64,000 nucleotides of DNA, taken from assembly GCA_041685625.1 (NCBI GenBank), contig JAWLFJ010000004.1, forward strand, positions 14,296 through 78,295, written 5' to 3'. This stretch comes from Albimonas sp041685625. GTDB lineage: Bacteria > Pseudomonadota > Alphaproteobacteria > Rhodobacterales > Rhodobacteraceae. Below are positions 1 through 10,989 of the stretch, piece by piece. A model generated the notes under the pieces. That model worked only from the letters and a program-made list of their open reading frames with translations. It made no database searches and was not told the DNA's origin. The translations under genes and the position numbers were made by a program. Each line of letters opens with the position of its first letter. The first letter of the stretch is position 1.

Positions 1-1
1 C

Positions 2-853
2 ATCGACCGGCTGACGGACTTCTACCTCGCCAAGGGCGTCGACGGCATGACCGTCCTCGGCGTGATGGGCGAGGCGCCGAAGCTGACGCCGGAGGAGAGC
101 TTCGCCGCCGCCGCCCGCTTCATCGAGCGGTCGTCCGTGCCGGTCATCGTCGGCGTCTCCGCCCCCTCCTTCGGCGCGATGAAGGCGCTGACGGCGCATT
201 CGATGGACAAGGGGGCCGCCGGCGTCATGGTCGCCCCGCCGCCCCCGCTCAAGACCGAGACGGCGGTGCTGGCCTACTACGCGCAGGTCTGCGAGGCGTT
301 GGGGCCCGACGTTCCGGTGGTGTTCCAGGACTATCCGCAGCTCACCGGGGTCCATGTCACCGCGGGCACGATCCTCGAGCTGACCCGCCGGCATCCGCAG
401 ATCGTCATGCTCAAGCACGAGGACGCGCCGGGCCTGAACAAGCTCTCGGCCGTGCGCGAGGGCTCCGGCACGGCCGAGACGCCGCGCATGTCGATCCTCT
501 GCGGCAACGGCGGCATCCATCTCGCGCAGGAGATGCAGCGCGGCGCCGACGGGGCGATGACCGGCTTCGCCTTCCCCGAGATGCTGGTGGAGGTGGTGCG
601 GCTGCACTGCGCGGGCGACGTCGACGGGGCCGAGGACCTCTTCGACGCCTGGCTGCCGCTGGTGCGGCACGAGCAGCAGCCCGGGCTCGGCCTCGCGCTC
701 CGCAAGGAGGCGCTGCGCCGGCAGGGCGCCATCGCGAGTTCCGCGGTGCGGGCGCCGGGGCCGAAGCTGACCGCGGCGGATCAGGCGGAGCTGACGCGGC
801 TGGTGGCGCGGGTCGGCGCCCGCCTCGGCCGCGACCTCGCCGCGGCGGCCTGA
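2..853 (+). CDS. DapA-like aldolase/lyase (dihydrodipicolinate synthase family), 5' truncated
   Basis: The reading frame is open to the left edge, so the gene starts outside the window; about 283 residues are visible. The family consists of TIM-barrel class I aldolases that form a Schiff base with a keto acid. A GVMGEA segment matches the family's GxxGE substrate loop. The tyrosine of QDYPQ (about residue 111 of the visible part) and the lysine of MLKHED (about 138) fit the catalytic Tyr and Schiff-base Lys. It abuts the next gene with no gap, followed by a hydantoinase and a racemase. That context suggests catabolism of a cyclic amide or amino-acid derivative rather than lysine synthesis. 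The substrate cannot be read from the sequence. Confidence 0.85.
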   Translation: MDRLTDFYLAKGVDGMTVLGVMGEAPKLTPEESFAAAARFIERSSVPVIVGVSAPSFGAMKALTAHSMDKGAAGVMVAPPPPLKTETAVLAYYAQVCEALGPDVPVVFQDYPQLTGVHVTAGTILELTRRHPQIVMLKHEDAPGLNKLSAVREGSGTAETPRMSILCGNGGIHLAQEMQRGADGAMTGFAFPEMLVEVVRLHCAGDVDGAEDLFDAWLPLVRHEQQPGLGLALRKEALRRQGAIASSAVRAPGPKLTAADQAELTRLVARVGARLGRDLAAAA

Positions 854-2305
854 ATGGAACTGGACCGCGTCGTCGCCGGGGGGCGCGTGCTCCTCGGCGA
901 CCGGCTCGTGGAGGCGGATGTCGGCATCCGCGAGGGCCGGATCGCCGCGCTGGCCGAGCGCCTCGACGGGGCCGAACGCATCGACGCCGCCGGCCGCCTC
1001 GTGCTGCCCGCCGGCATCGACGCCCATTGCCATGTCGCGCAGGAGAGCTCCGCCGGCATGATGTCGGCCGACGGCTACCGCTCCGCCTCGATCTCCGCCG
1101 CCGCGGGCGGCAACGCGGTGATCCTGCCCTTCGCCGCGCAGGCGCCCGGCGAACGCCCGATGGCCGCCCTCGACCGCTACGCCGAACGCGCCGAGGGGCA
1201 GTCCGTCCTCGACTGGGCCAACCCGCTGATCCTGTCCGACCCGACGCCCGAGGCGCTGGAGGAGCTGCCGTTCTGCTTCGCCCGCGGCGTCCCGGCGCTG
1301 AAGGTGTTCCTGACCTACGCCGTGCGCCTCGATGACCGGCAGTTCCTCGACGTGCTCTGGGCGGCGAAGGCGGCGGGCGTCCTCACCATGGTCCACGCCG
1401 AGAACCACGGCCTCATCGAGTGGATGATCGCCCGGCTGCTCGACCGCGGGCTCGACGCGCCGAAATGGCACGCGGCGAGCCGCCCCGCCATCGGCGAGAC
1501 CGAGGCGGTGCGCCGGGCCGTCGCGCTGGCGGAGGCGGTGGACGCCCCGCTCTACCTCGTCCACGTCGCAACCCCCGAAGGCGCCGAGGCGGTGCGCGAG
1601 GCGCGCGCCCGCGGCGTGCGCGTCTGGGCGGAGACCTGCCCGCACTACCTGACGCTCGGCCGCGAGGATCTCGACCGGCCGGGCCGGGAGGGCGCCAAGT
1701 TCGTCTGCTCGCCCCCGCTCCGCGACGCCGAGACGGCCGAGGCGCTCTGGCGCCATCTCCGCGCGGGGACGCTCGCCAGCGTCAATTCCGACCACGCGCC
1801 CTACCGGTTCGACGAGACCGGCAAGTTCTTTCACGGCCCGGACATTCCGTTCACGAAGCTCGCCAACGGCCTTCCCGGCCTCGGCGCGCGCCTTCCGATC
1901 CTGTTCTCGGAAGGCGTCGCCAAGGGCCGCATCGGCTTGGCGCAGTTCGCGGCGCTCTCCGCCGGCAACGCCGCCCGCCTCTTCGGCCTCGCGCCGGCCA
2001 AGGGCGCGATCGCCATCGGCGCCGACGCGGATCTCGCCCTCTGGGATCCGGAGGCGGAATGGACCCTCGACCTCGCCTCGCAACAGGACGCGATGGACTA
2101 CACGCCCTTCGACGGCATGCGCCTGACGGGCCGGCCCGAGACGGTGCTCCTTCGCGGCGAGACCGTCATGCATCGCGGCGAGCTGCGCGTGGAGCCGGGC
2201 TACGGCCGGCCGCTGACCAAGGGGACGCCCGACCTCTCCGACCAGCCCGGAACCGGCGCCCCGGCGCTGCACGGCCCGCAGACCTTCGGCGAGGATCTGC
2301 GGTGA
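854..2305 (+). CDS. Hydantoinase / dihydropyrimidinase-type cyclic amidohydrolase
   Basis: A 483-residue metal-dependent amidohydrolase that would open a cyclic amide ring such as a hydantoin, dihydropyrimidine or allantoin. All binuclear metal ligands are in place: His58 and His60 (DAHCH), the lysine that becomes carboxylated (Lys150 in ALKVFLTYA), His181 (VHAEN), His237 (LVHVA) and Asp313 (NSDHAPY). The start codon directly follows the stop of the DapA-like gene. The stop overlaps the start of the racemase by 4 nt (GTGA), so the three are one operon. D-hydantoinase, dihydropyrimidinase and allantoinase share this fold; which ring is cut is not decidable here. Confidence 0.88.
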   Translation: MELDRVVAGGRVLLGDRLVEADVGIREGRIAALAERLDGAERIDAAGRLVLPAGIDAHCHVAQESSAGMMSADGYRSASISAAAGGNAVILPFAAQAPGERPMAALDRYAERAEGQSVLDWANPLILSDPTPEALEELPFCFARGVPALKVFLTYAVRLDDRQFLDVLWAAKAAGVLTMVHAENHGLIEWMIARLLDRGLDAPKWHAASRPAIGETEAVRRAVALAEAVDAPLYLVHVATPEGAEAVREARARGVRVWAETCPHYLTLGREDLDRPGREGAKFVCSPPLRDAETAEALWRHLRAGTLASVNSDHAPYRFDETGKFFHGPDIPFTKLANGLPGLGARLPILFSEGVAKGRIGLAQFAALSAGNAARLFGLAPAKGAIAIGADADLALWDPEAEWTLDLASQQDAMDYTPFDGMRLTGRPETVLLRGETVMHRGELRVEPGYGRPLTKGTPDLSDQPGTGAPALHGPQTFGEDLR

Positions 2306-2943
2306 GCGGGCCGATCCTCGTCCTGAACCCCAACTCGAACGCCGAGGTCACGGCGGGGCTCGACCGCGCTCTCGCCCCCTTCCGCCTCGGCGGCGGGCCG
2401 GAGATCGAGTGCCTGACGCTGGCCGAGGGACCGTTCGGCGTCGAGAGCCGGCGCGACGGCGACGCGGTGATCCTGCCGATGCTGGCGCTGCTGCGCTCCC
2501 GCCCCGAGGCCGCGGCCGTCGTCGTCGCCTGCTACTCCGATCCCGGCGTCGAGACCCTGCGCGAGCAGCTCGCCGTCCCCGTCTTCGGCATCCAGGAGGC
2601 CGGCGTCCTCGCCGCCCTCGCCCGCGCCGACCGCTTCGGCGTGATCGCGCTGTCGGAGGCTTCCATCGCCCGCCACCGCCGCCGTCTCCGCGGTCTCGGC
2701 CTGCTCGAGCGCTGGGTCGGGGAGGAGGCCGCCGCGCTCTCCGTCGCCGAATCCGCGCATGCCCCCGCGACGCTCGAAGAGGCCGGCCGCCGCCTCACGG
2801 CCCGCGGCGCCGGCGCGCTCGTGCTCGGCTGCGCCGGCATGGCCGAGGCGCGCGGGCCGCTCGAGGCCGCCCTCGGCGTGCCGGTGATCGAGCCGACGCA
2901 GGCCGCCGTCGCGCTCGCGCTGCACGCCGTCCTCGCGCCCTGA
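2302..2943 (+). CDS. Asp/Glu/hydantoin racemase family protein
   Basis: This 213-residue protein starts at a GTG that overlaps the hydantoinase stop. An upstream extension of the frame exists but only shadows the hydantoinase. The family carries out cofactor-independent racemization with two cysteines, both present: Cys77 in ACYSDPG and Cys177 in LGCAGM. The N-terminal LVLNPNSN is typical of hydantoin racemases. Together with the hydantoinase it suggests that both enantiomers of a hydantoin-like substrate are used. A maleate isomerase-like role is the main alternative. The gene ends 2 nt before the convergent patatin stop. Confidence 0.85.
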   Translation: MSGPILVLNPNSNAEVTAGLDRALAPFRLGGGPEIECLTLAEGPFGVESRRDGDAVILPMLALLRSRPEAAAVVVACYSDPGVETLREQLAVPVFGIQEAGVLAALARADRFGVIALSEASIARHRRRLRGLGLLERWVGEEAAALSVAESAHAPATLEEAGRRLTARGAGALVLGCAGMAEARGPLEAALGVPVIEPTQAAVALALHAVLAP

Positions 2944-2945
2944 GG

Positions 2946-4049
2946 TCACTCCGCGGCCGGCCGCGCCCGCGTCCGGCCGGCGATCATCTCCTCCACGTCG
3001 ATGGTGGAGCGCACGCCGACGTCGTCCAAATGCGTCTCGATCCAGCGACCGGCGGCCGCGCGCCCGATGTCGCGCAGATGGCAGAGAAACGCCCATTCGG
3101 CGTTGACCTTGGAGGAGGCGCCGAGCGGGCGCATCCGCTTGCGCGCCTCGATCATGTGCACCCGCACCTCGCGGTAGCGCGCGGGATCGAGGCGGTGCTC
3201 CTCCACCATGCGCCGCACGAAGTCGATCTGCCTCAGCTCCAGCAGGAGCGAGGAGTTGAAGGTGATCTCCCCGATGCGGTCGTGGATCTCCCGCGCGCTG
3301 CGCGGCACGCCGGGGCGGACCACCGGGTTGATCTGCACGATCACGATGTCGTCGCAGCGGGCGAGATCGACGAAGGGGAACAGCACCGGGTTGCCCATGT
3401 AGCCGCCGTCCCAGAACGCCTCGCCGTCGATCTCCACCGCCTGGAACATCGAGGGCAGGCAGGCCGAGGCCATCACCGCGTCGACGCTCAGCTCCTCGCC
3501 GGTGAAGACGCGCACGCGCCCGGTCTCGACGTTTGTGGCGGAGACGAAGACCGGCATGTCGCCGCAGCCGCGGACCTTGTCGAAGTCCACCGTCTCGGCC
3601 ACGAGGTCGCGCAGCGGATTGATCGCCATCGGATTGAGATCGTAGGGCGAGGCGATCCGGCTCGCGAGGTCGAGCCAGAGATAGACCGGCGACTGCTCCA
3701 GCGACCAGCGCCCGGTCAGCCGCGCCCAGGGCGGCCGGCGGAGCGGGCTGGCGACCGCGGCATGGCTCACCTTGCGCCAGAACGCCGCCAGGGCTTCGCG
3801 CGCGCCCTCGCCGCCGCCGTCGTACATGCCGTGTGCGGCGACGACGGCGTTCATGGCGCCGGCGGAGGTGCCGGAGATCGCCTCGATCCATATGCGCCCG
3901 TCCTCGAACAGCCGGTCGAGGACGCCCCAGGTGAAGGCGCCGTGCGCCCCGCCGCCCTGCAGCCCGAGATTGACCGACTTCTCGTGCCGGGGCAGCCGTC
4001 CGTATCGCTTCGACATCGCTCGCTCCGCCGCTTCGCTGCGGCGCAGCAT
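2946..4049 (-). CDS. Patatin-like phospholipase
   Basis: A 367-residue patatin-fold acyl hydrolase, likely acting on phospholipid or acyl ester bonds. It has the oxyanion loop QGGGAHGA (31-38), the nucleophile Ser62 in GTSAG, and the catalytic Asp214 in the DGG motif. These form the Ser-Asp dyad of the family. Met1 is at 4049; a second Met at 4016 is equally possible because the fold begins only after about residue 25. There is no signal peptide. It is the last gene of the minus-strand run that begins at 8438, 31 nt after the FAD oxidoreductase, and may use or release acyl chains handled by that cluster. Confidence 0.85.
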   Translation of the reverse strand: MLRRSEAAERAMSKRYGRLPRHEKSVNLGLQGGGAHGAFTWGVLDRLFEDGRIWIEAISGTSAGAMNAVVAAHGMYDGGGEGAREALAAFWRKVSHAAVASPLRRPPWARLTGRWSLEQSPVYLWLDLASRIASPYDLNPMAINPLRDLVAETVDFDKVRGCGDMPVFVSATNVETGRVRVFTGEELSVDAVMASACLPSMFQAVEIDGEAFWDGGYMGNPVLFPFVDLARCDDIVIVQINPVVRPGVPRSAREIHDRIGEITFNSSLLLELRQIDFVRRMVEEHRLDPARYREVRVHMIEARKRMRPLGASSKVNAEWAFLCHLRDIGRAAAGRWIETHLDDVGVRSTIDVEEMIAGRTRARPAAE

Positions 4050-4080
4050 AGCGCGGATGCGGTCCTGCGGCGAGGGGGGC

Positions 4081-5271
4081 TCAGATCACGGCCGTCTCGG
4101 GGGCCGCCGCGCCGCGCGCGATCCGCGCCGCGGCGAGCGGCGAGAGATCGAGGCTGCGCCAGCCGCCATGCACGATCCATTCCGCGATCCCGCGCCCGAC
4201 GCCGGCCGCGTGCTGAAGCCCGTGGCCGGAGAAGCCCGCCGCGATCAGCAGGCTGTCGCAGCCCGGATGCGGGCCGACGAGGCCGTTCCGGTCGTCCGGG
4301 TTCCATTCGTAGTGCCCGGCCCAGAAGCCGCGGAGCTTCAGCGCCTCGAAGCCGGGCGAGCGGGCCGCGAGGGCGGGCCAGAGCGCGCCCTCCCATTCCT
4401 CGTGGCGCGGCTCGAAGTCGTCCGCGGCCACGTCCGGGTCCGGATCGGGCGGGGCGGCGCCGATGAAGCCCGCGCCCTCCGGCCGGCACCAGCAGCCCGT
4501 CGGGTCGATGGTCAGCGGCGCGTCGGCGGGCGGCGGGTCGGCGCAGTCGAAGGCGAAGACGGTGCGCTTGCGCGGGCGCACGGGCAGCGGAAGGCCGGCC
4601 CAGCCGCAGACCTCCGCCGCGCGAGGGCCGGCGGCGTTCACCGCGAGGCCGCAGGGGATCGCGCCGCCGTCCGCCAGCGTCACCGCCGTCACCCGGCCGC
4701 CCTGCAGGGACAGGCCCGTGGCTTCGACGTGCCGGAACTCGGCCCCCGCCTCCCGCGCCTTGTCGCGGAGGCCGCGCAGCAGGCCCATGTTGTCGAACCA
4801 GCCCTGACCCTGCCGCAGAAAGCTGCCGAGGGTCAGGTCGTCGACGCGCAGATGCGGGAAGCGCGCGGCGATCTCCTCGGGCGCGAGGAGTTCGGTCGGC
4901 ACGCCCTCCGCCCGCTGCACCTCGGCGGCCGCGCGCAGGCCCGCCGCCTCCGCCTCCGAAGCGGCGAGGAAGAGATAGCCGTTCTCCTTCAGCGCCAGAT
5001 CCGGGGCGGGGCCGCGGGCGGTCGCCATCAGCTTCGGAAAGCCCCGGATCACCTCGAGCCCGAAGCGGCTGAGCGCGATGTTCACCGGCGTCGTGAACTG
5101 AAGGCGGATGCCGGATGCCGAGAGCGCCGTCGAGGCGCGGGCGTGGGTCGGGTCCCGCTCCAGCACCAGAACCGAGCCCGCGAACCCCTCGAACGCCTTC
5201 AGCCAGCAGGCGACGGCGGCGCCGATCACGCCGCCGCCGATCACCACGACGTCGGCGCCGCCCCGCGTCAT
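4081..5271 (-). CDS. FAD-dependent oxidoreductase, DAO/glycine-oxidase family
   Basis: This 396-residue flavoenzyme has an N-terminal Rossmann motif (GGGVIG, residues 12-17) for FAD binding. A second acidic residue follows in VLERD, and the C-terminus has a GFSGHGLQ segment typical of D-amino-acid oxidase/sarcosine-oxidase-like proteins. Members oxidize amines, amino acids or hydroxy acids; the substrate is unknown. Its ATG overlaps the stop of the upstream SDR by 4 nt, so it belongs to the coupled minus-strand operon 8438-4081. A 2-hydroxyacid oxidase is possible in this context, but that is an inference. Confidence 0.82.
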   Translation of the reverse strand: MTRGGADVVVIGGGVIGAAVACWLKAFEGFAGSVLVLERDPTHARASTALSASGIRLQFTTPVNIALSRFGLEVIRGFPKLMATARGPAPDLALKENGYLFLAASEAEAAGLRAAAEVQRAEGVPTELLAPEEIAARFPHLRVDDLTLGSFLRQGQGWFDNMGLLRGLRDKAREAGAEFRHVEATGLSLQGGRVTAVTLADGGAIPCGLAVNAAGPRAAEVCGWAGLPLPVRPRKRTVFAFDCADPPPADAPLTIDPTGCWCRPEGAGFIGAAPPDPDPDVAADDFEPRHEEWEGALWPALAARSPGFEALKLRGFWAGHYEWNPDDRNGLVGPHPGCDSLLIAAGFSGHGLQHAAGVGRGIAEWIVHGGWRSLDLSPLAAARIARGAAAPETAVI

Positions 5272-6034
5272 ACGGCCGAGATGCCGCCGTCCACCGCCAG
5301 CGTCTGGCCGGTCATGAAGCCGTTCTCGGGCGAGGCGGCGAAGAGAATGGCGGCCGCCACCTCCTCCGGCTCGCCGAGCCGGCGCATCGGCACGCCGCGG
5401 ACCAGATGGCTCTCCGCCGCCTCCCGGTCGCCGCCCGCCGCCAGAAGCTGCCGCTCCACCATCGCGGTGCGCGCGTAGCTCGGGCAGACGGCGTTGACGC
5501 GGATGCCGCGCCGCGCGTTCTCGGCCGCCGCCGTCCGCGTCAGCCCGACGACGCCGTGCTTCGCCGCGGCGTAGACGGCCAGCGTCGGGGCGCCGCCGAT
5601 GCCGGCCGAGGAGGCGATGTTGACGATGGCGCCGCCGCGCCCGCCGGCGCGCCGGTCCATCGCCGGAATCTGCGCCTGCATCGCCCAGAGCACGCCGAGG
5701 AGGTCGATCTCGATCACCTTGCGGGCCTCGGCCTCCGGCACGTCCTCGACGCGCGCCTGCGGGTTGACGATCCCGGCATTGTTCACCGCGACGTCGAGCC
5801 CGCCGAACTTCGTCTGCGCCAGCGCCGCCAGCTCCCGATGCAGCGCCGGGTCGGCGACGTCGCCGGCCAGCACCGCCGTCTCGGCGTCGAGCGACCCCGC
5901 GGCGGCCTCCAGCGCCGCCATCGAAAGGTCGGACAGCACCAGCCGCGCGCCTTCCGCTGCGAAGCCCGCCGCGGCGGCGCGTCCGAAGCCGCCCGTCGCG
6001 CCCGTGATCAGGACGGTGAGCCCCTCGAACCGCT

Positions 6035-6038
<4 letters not shown>
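5268..6038 (-). CDS. Short-chain dehydrogenase/reductase (SDR)
   Basis: A 256-residue classical SDR that would oxidize or reduce a hydroxyl/keto group with NAD(P). It has the cofactor loop TGATGGFG (12-19), NNAG at 86-89, the catalytic Ser near 143, and YAAAK with Tyr156 and Lys160. The C-terminal VDGGISAV is typical. The start is the GTG at 6038, which shares a GTGA overlap with the stop of the kinase gene upstream. Longer readings of the frame run antisense-like through the kinase and are not credible. The operon setting suggests action on a hydroxyacyl intermediate. Compare the second SDR at 7611-8438. Confidence 0.88.
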
Positions 6039-7071
<1,033 letters not shown>

Positions 7072-7075
<4 letters not shown>

Positions 7076-7614
7076 GCGGCGGCCTCCTCCCCGAGCTGGA
7101 TGTGGGAGAGCCAGATCGCCGCCAGCGCCGGCTTGCCGCCGGAGGCGACCTCCCGGCCTTCGATCTCGACCGTCACGTCCCAGGTCACGATCAGCGTGTT
7201 CGCCTTAATGCGCGCGTCGGCGACGGTGATGCGCCCGCGCACGCGGCTGCCGACCGGCACCGGCGCGATGAAGCGCACCTTGTCGAGGCCGTAGTTCAGC
7301 CCCATCACCGCGCCCTTCGCCATCGGCGTGACCTGATAGGCGAAGCCCGCCAGCAGCGACAGCGTGTAGAAGCCGTGCGCGATGGTGCCGTCCAGCCCGC
7401 GCCCCTTGGCGCCTTCGGGGCTGACATGGACGATGTTGCGGTCGTCGGTGCAGACCGCGAAGCCGTCCACCTCCTCCTGGGTCACGTCGTGCCACGCCGT
7501 GACGCCGATCTCCTTTCCGACCGCCGCCTGATAGTCCTCGAACGCCCACACGGGCACGTCCCGCTCCAGCGGGTCCATGTCCTCGAACTCGAAAGGTCCG
7601 ACCGTCTTTCTCAT
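7072..7614 (-). CDS. MaoC-like enoyl-CoA hydratase/dehydratase
   Basis: A 180-residue single hot-dog domain that would hydrate a trans-2-enoyl-CoA or dehydrate the hydroxyacyl-CoA. The catalytic motif is complete: Asp58 and His63 in TDDRNIVHVS, then the GTIAHGF loop (76-82). The ATG at 7614 overlaps the stop of the upstream SDR (ATGA). A longer frame to 8556 only shadows that SDR. It is shorter than two-domain hydratases and matches the small bacterial MaoC type. In this operon it would act on the enoyl-CoA made by the acyl-CoA dehydrogenase encoded at 9233. Confidence 0.87.
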
Positions 7615-8438
7615 GCTTCGCGCCCCGCTTCGAAGAGATCGCCGCCCGTCATCGTCCCGATGCCGCCGTCGAGCGGCAGGATGCAGCCGGTCACGTAGGC
7701 GCCGGCCCTCGAGGAGAGGAACAGCGCCGCGCCCATCAGATCCTCCGCCGTGCCGAGCCGGCCGAGCGGCACGGTCCTCGCCATCGCCGCCGCCTTCTGG
7801 TCCGTGTCTGTGGCGAAGGCCGTCATCCGCGAGGGGAAGGGCCCCGGCGCGAAGGCGTTCACCGTCAGCCGCCGCCCCGCCAGCTCCTTGGCGAGGATCC
7901 GCGTCAGATGGTGCACCGCGGCCTTGGAGGCCGAGTAGGAATAGGTTCCGTCCGCCAGCGGCCAGGCGCCCATCACCGAGCCGAGATTGATCACCCGCGC
8001 CGGGTCCTCGTCGCTCGCGCCGGCCTCGAGCAGCGGCAGCAGCCGCCGCGTCAGGTCGAACAGGCCCGCGACGTTGACCCGCATCACCCGCTCCCAGCCC
8101 TTCCAGGGGAAGTCGTCGAGCGTCTCGCCCCAGGTCACGCCGGCGTTGTTGACGAGGACGTCGAGCGCCTCGGCGCGCCGCCCGACCTCCGCCGCCAGCG
8201 CCTCGCACCCCTCCTCCGAGCCGACGTCGCCCTGGAAGGCCTCCACCGTGCCCTTGAGGCCCATCGCGTTCAGCTCCGCCGCCGTCGCCTCGCAGGCGTC
8301 GAGCTTGCGGCTCGCGATCATCACCCGCGCGCCGCCGCGGGCCAGCCCCTCGGCGATGGACCGGCCGATGCCGGCGCCGCCGCCGGTGACCAGCGCGGCC
8401 TTGCCGCCGACGCCGAACAGGTCCTCGAGATCGCTCAT
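7611..8438 (-). CDS. Short-chain dehydrogenase/reductase (SDR), first gene of the minus arm
   Basis: A 275-residue SDR with the cofactor loop TGGGAGIG (18-25), NNAG (96-99), the catalytic Ser near 153 and the Tyr167/Lys171 pair in YSASK. The start is fixed by an ATG with GGGAGG about 6 nt upstream. It is the promoter-proximal gene of the minus-strand operon, divergent from tetR, with 99 nt between them. It is likely an NAD(P)-dependent hydroxyacyl- or ketoacyl-CoA dehydrogenase. It is not a close repeat of the second SDR of the operon: the loops and C-termini differ, which argues for two separate redox steps. Confidence 0.88.
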   Translation of the reverse strand: MSDLEDLFGVGGKAALVTGGGAGIGRSIAEGLARGGARVMIASRKLDACEATAAELNAMGLKGTVEAFQGDVGSEEGCEALAAEVGRRAEALDVLVNNAGVTWGETLDDFPWKGWERVMRVNVAGLFDLTRRLLPLLEAGASDEDPARVINLGSVMGAWPLADGTYSYSASKAAVHHLTRILAKELAGRRLTVNAFAPGPFPSRMTAFATDTDQKAAAMARTVPLGRLGTAEDLMGAALFLSSRAGAYVTGCILPLDGGIGTMTGGDLFEAGREA

Positions 8439-8516
8439 GCCGCCTCCCTTCGCGCCGGCCTCTGGCGGGCCGGTCCGCGCGCCGCGCCGCCGCTGCGGCG
8501 TCCGCGCGCTTGCCAA

Positions 8517-8532
8517 CATACCCGGTAGTATG
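8517..8532. promoter_or_regulatory. Inverted repeat CATAC-N6-GTATG, candidate TetR operator
   Basis: A 5-bp perfect inverted repeat with a 6-bp spacer lies in the 99-nt space between the minus-strand SDR operon and tetR. It is the most symmetrical, least GC-rich element there. It ends 5 nt before the GTG start of tetR (14 nt before the alternative ATG). Divergent TetR genes commonly regulate both flanking units from such a site. Binding itself is an inference. Confidence 0.5.
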
Positions 8533-8537
8533 CAATC

Positions 8538-9232
8538 GTGCACGACATGGACGCAAGCCCTGAGACGGCCCTTCAAGACAGGGCGCCCGACGCTCCGGCC
8601 GCCGACGGCGGACCGCGGGACGAGGTGCTCGTCGCCGCGGCCGAGACCTTCACAGCCAAGGGCTTCGCCGCCGCCTCGATCGACGACGTCGCCCGCGCCA
8701 TGGGGGCCACCAAGGGCCGCGTCTACCACTATCATCGCTCGAAGCTGGACCTTTTCGCGGCCGTGGTGCGCCGGGGGCTCGAGATCATCCACGCCGACGT
8801 GACGCGCGCCGCCGCGGCGGCGGGCGCGGACCCGGCCGCGCGGATGGCCGCCATGACCCGCGCCCACCTCGTCTCGATTCTGCGCGACCGGCCATTCCAC
8901 CGCTGCGCGCTGCAGGGCGTCGAGATGCACCTGACCGCGGCCACAACGCCCGACCAGCGCGCCGCCCTCGGCGACCTGATCGCGCTGCGCGACCGTCACC
9001 AGCGCCTGTTCGAGGACGCCATCGCCGAGGGCGCCCGCGGCGGGGTCTTCGGCGCGACCGATCCGCGGCTCGCGGCGCGCACGCTGCTCGCGGCCCTCAA
9101 CGGGCCGGTGCACTGGTACCGGCCCCGCGCCGGAGAGACCGAGGCGGACCGCGCCCGCCTCGTCGAGGAGATCGCCGCCTTCGCCCTCCGGGGCCTGGGC
9201 GCGCAAGCCGAACCCACGAAAGGGAGGAAAGC

Positions 9233-9236
<4 letters not shown>
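8538..9236 (+). CDS. TetR family transcriptional regulator
   Basis: A 232-residue regulator with a variable first 25 residues, then a TetR DNA-binding domain (about 27-75). The helix-turn-helix is in SIDDVARAMGATKGRVYHYH (47-66), and the ligand/dimer domain follows. The start is GTG 8538; an ATG at 8547 would remove three residues. No clear ribosome binding site precedes either, and the candidate operator is immediately upstream, so the message may be leaderless. The stop overlaps the start of the acyl-CoA dehydrogenase (ATGA), making regulator and enzyme one unit. It probably senses an acyl-CoA or hydroxyacyl intermediate of this cluster. Confidence 0.87.
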
Positions 9237-10495
<1,259 letters not shown>

Positions 10496-10502
10496 CATTC
10501 CT

Positions 10503-10527
10503 GCCGGGCGGCATCGCGCCGCCCGGC
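10503..10527. terminator. GC hairpin after the acyl-CoA dehydrogenase
   Basis: GCCGGGCGGC pairs perfectly with GCCGCCCGGC around a 5-nt loop, starting 8 nt after the stop codon. No U-tract follows. It may be a termination or 3'-end protection structure together with the next hairpin. Confidence 0.5.
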
Positions 10528-10544
10528 CCGGACGGGACGAGGAA

Positions 10545-10578
10545 GGGCGGCCGGCGATCCCGGCCGCCCGTTCGCTTT
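10545..10578 (+). terminator. Rho-independent terminator candidate
   Basis: A 10-bp perfect stem (GGGCGGCCGG / CCGGCCGCCC) with a 5-nt loop is followed by the moderately T-rich TTCGCTTT. It is the second hairpin within 75 nt of the acyl-CoA dehydrogenase stop. Confidence 0.6.
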
Positions 10579-10989
10579 GAACGGTCCGATCTCCCCCGGT
10601 GCGTCTCCGCCGCCAAGACGCGACCCGCCACGAGCCGAGGGTCCGCGCCTCGGGGGCCGCGCCTGCGGTCCGCGCGACCGACCGCCGCGACCGCGCCCTC
10701 CTTCCCCCCGCCGCCGTTCTGAAGCGATCCCGCCCGACGGCCCAGCAAGAGGGGGCGAACCCGACGCCCACGGCCGTCTCGGCCGTGTGCGGTCCGCGCC
10801 CGCGATCCGCACCGCCGTCGGCCGGGTCGTCGAACCGATGGGCGTCGGCGCACTCGTCAGGCCGCGCCCGCCCTCGCCGCGCCGCTCGTCGAGGCGGGAC
10901 TGCCGGTTCGAGCGTTCGGAATCCGGGTGGCGCCGCGCGCCCGCCGTGGCAGTCTGCGCAGCAATCACGAGACGCCCGAGGGAGGCCCC
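10579..10989. other. Intergenic stretch without a supported gene
   Basis: About 410 nt between the terminator and the acyl-CoA synthetase. The open frames here read as Arg/Pro/Ala-rich strings without domain character, as expected of chance frames in high-GC DNA. The promoter of the synthetase should lie here, but no hexamer pair stands out. A GAGGGAGG ribosome binding site precedes the start at 10990. Confidence 0.5.
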
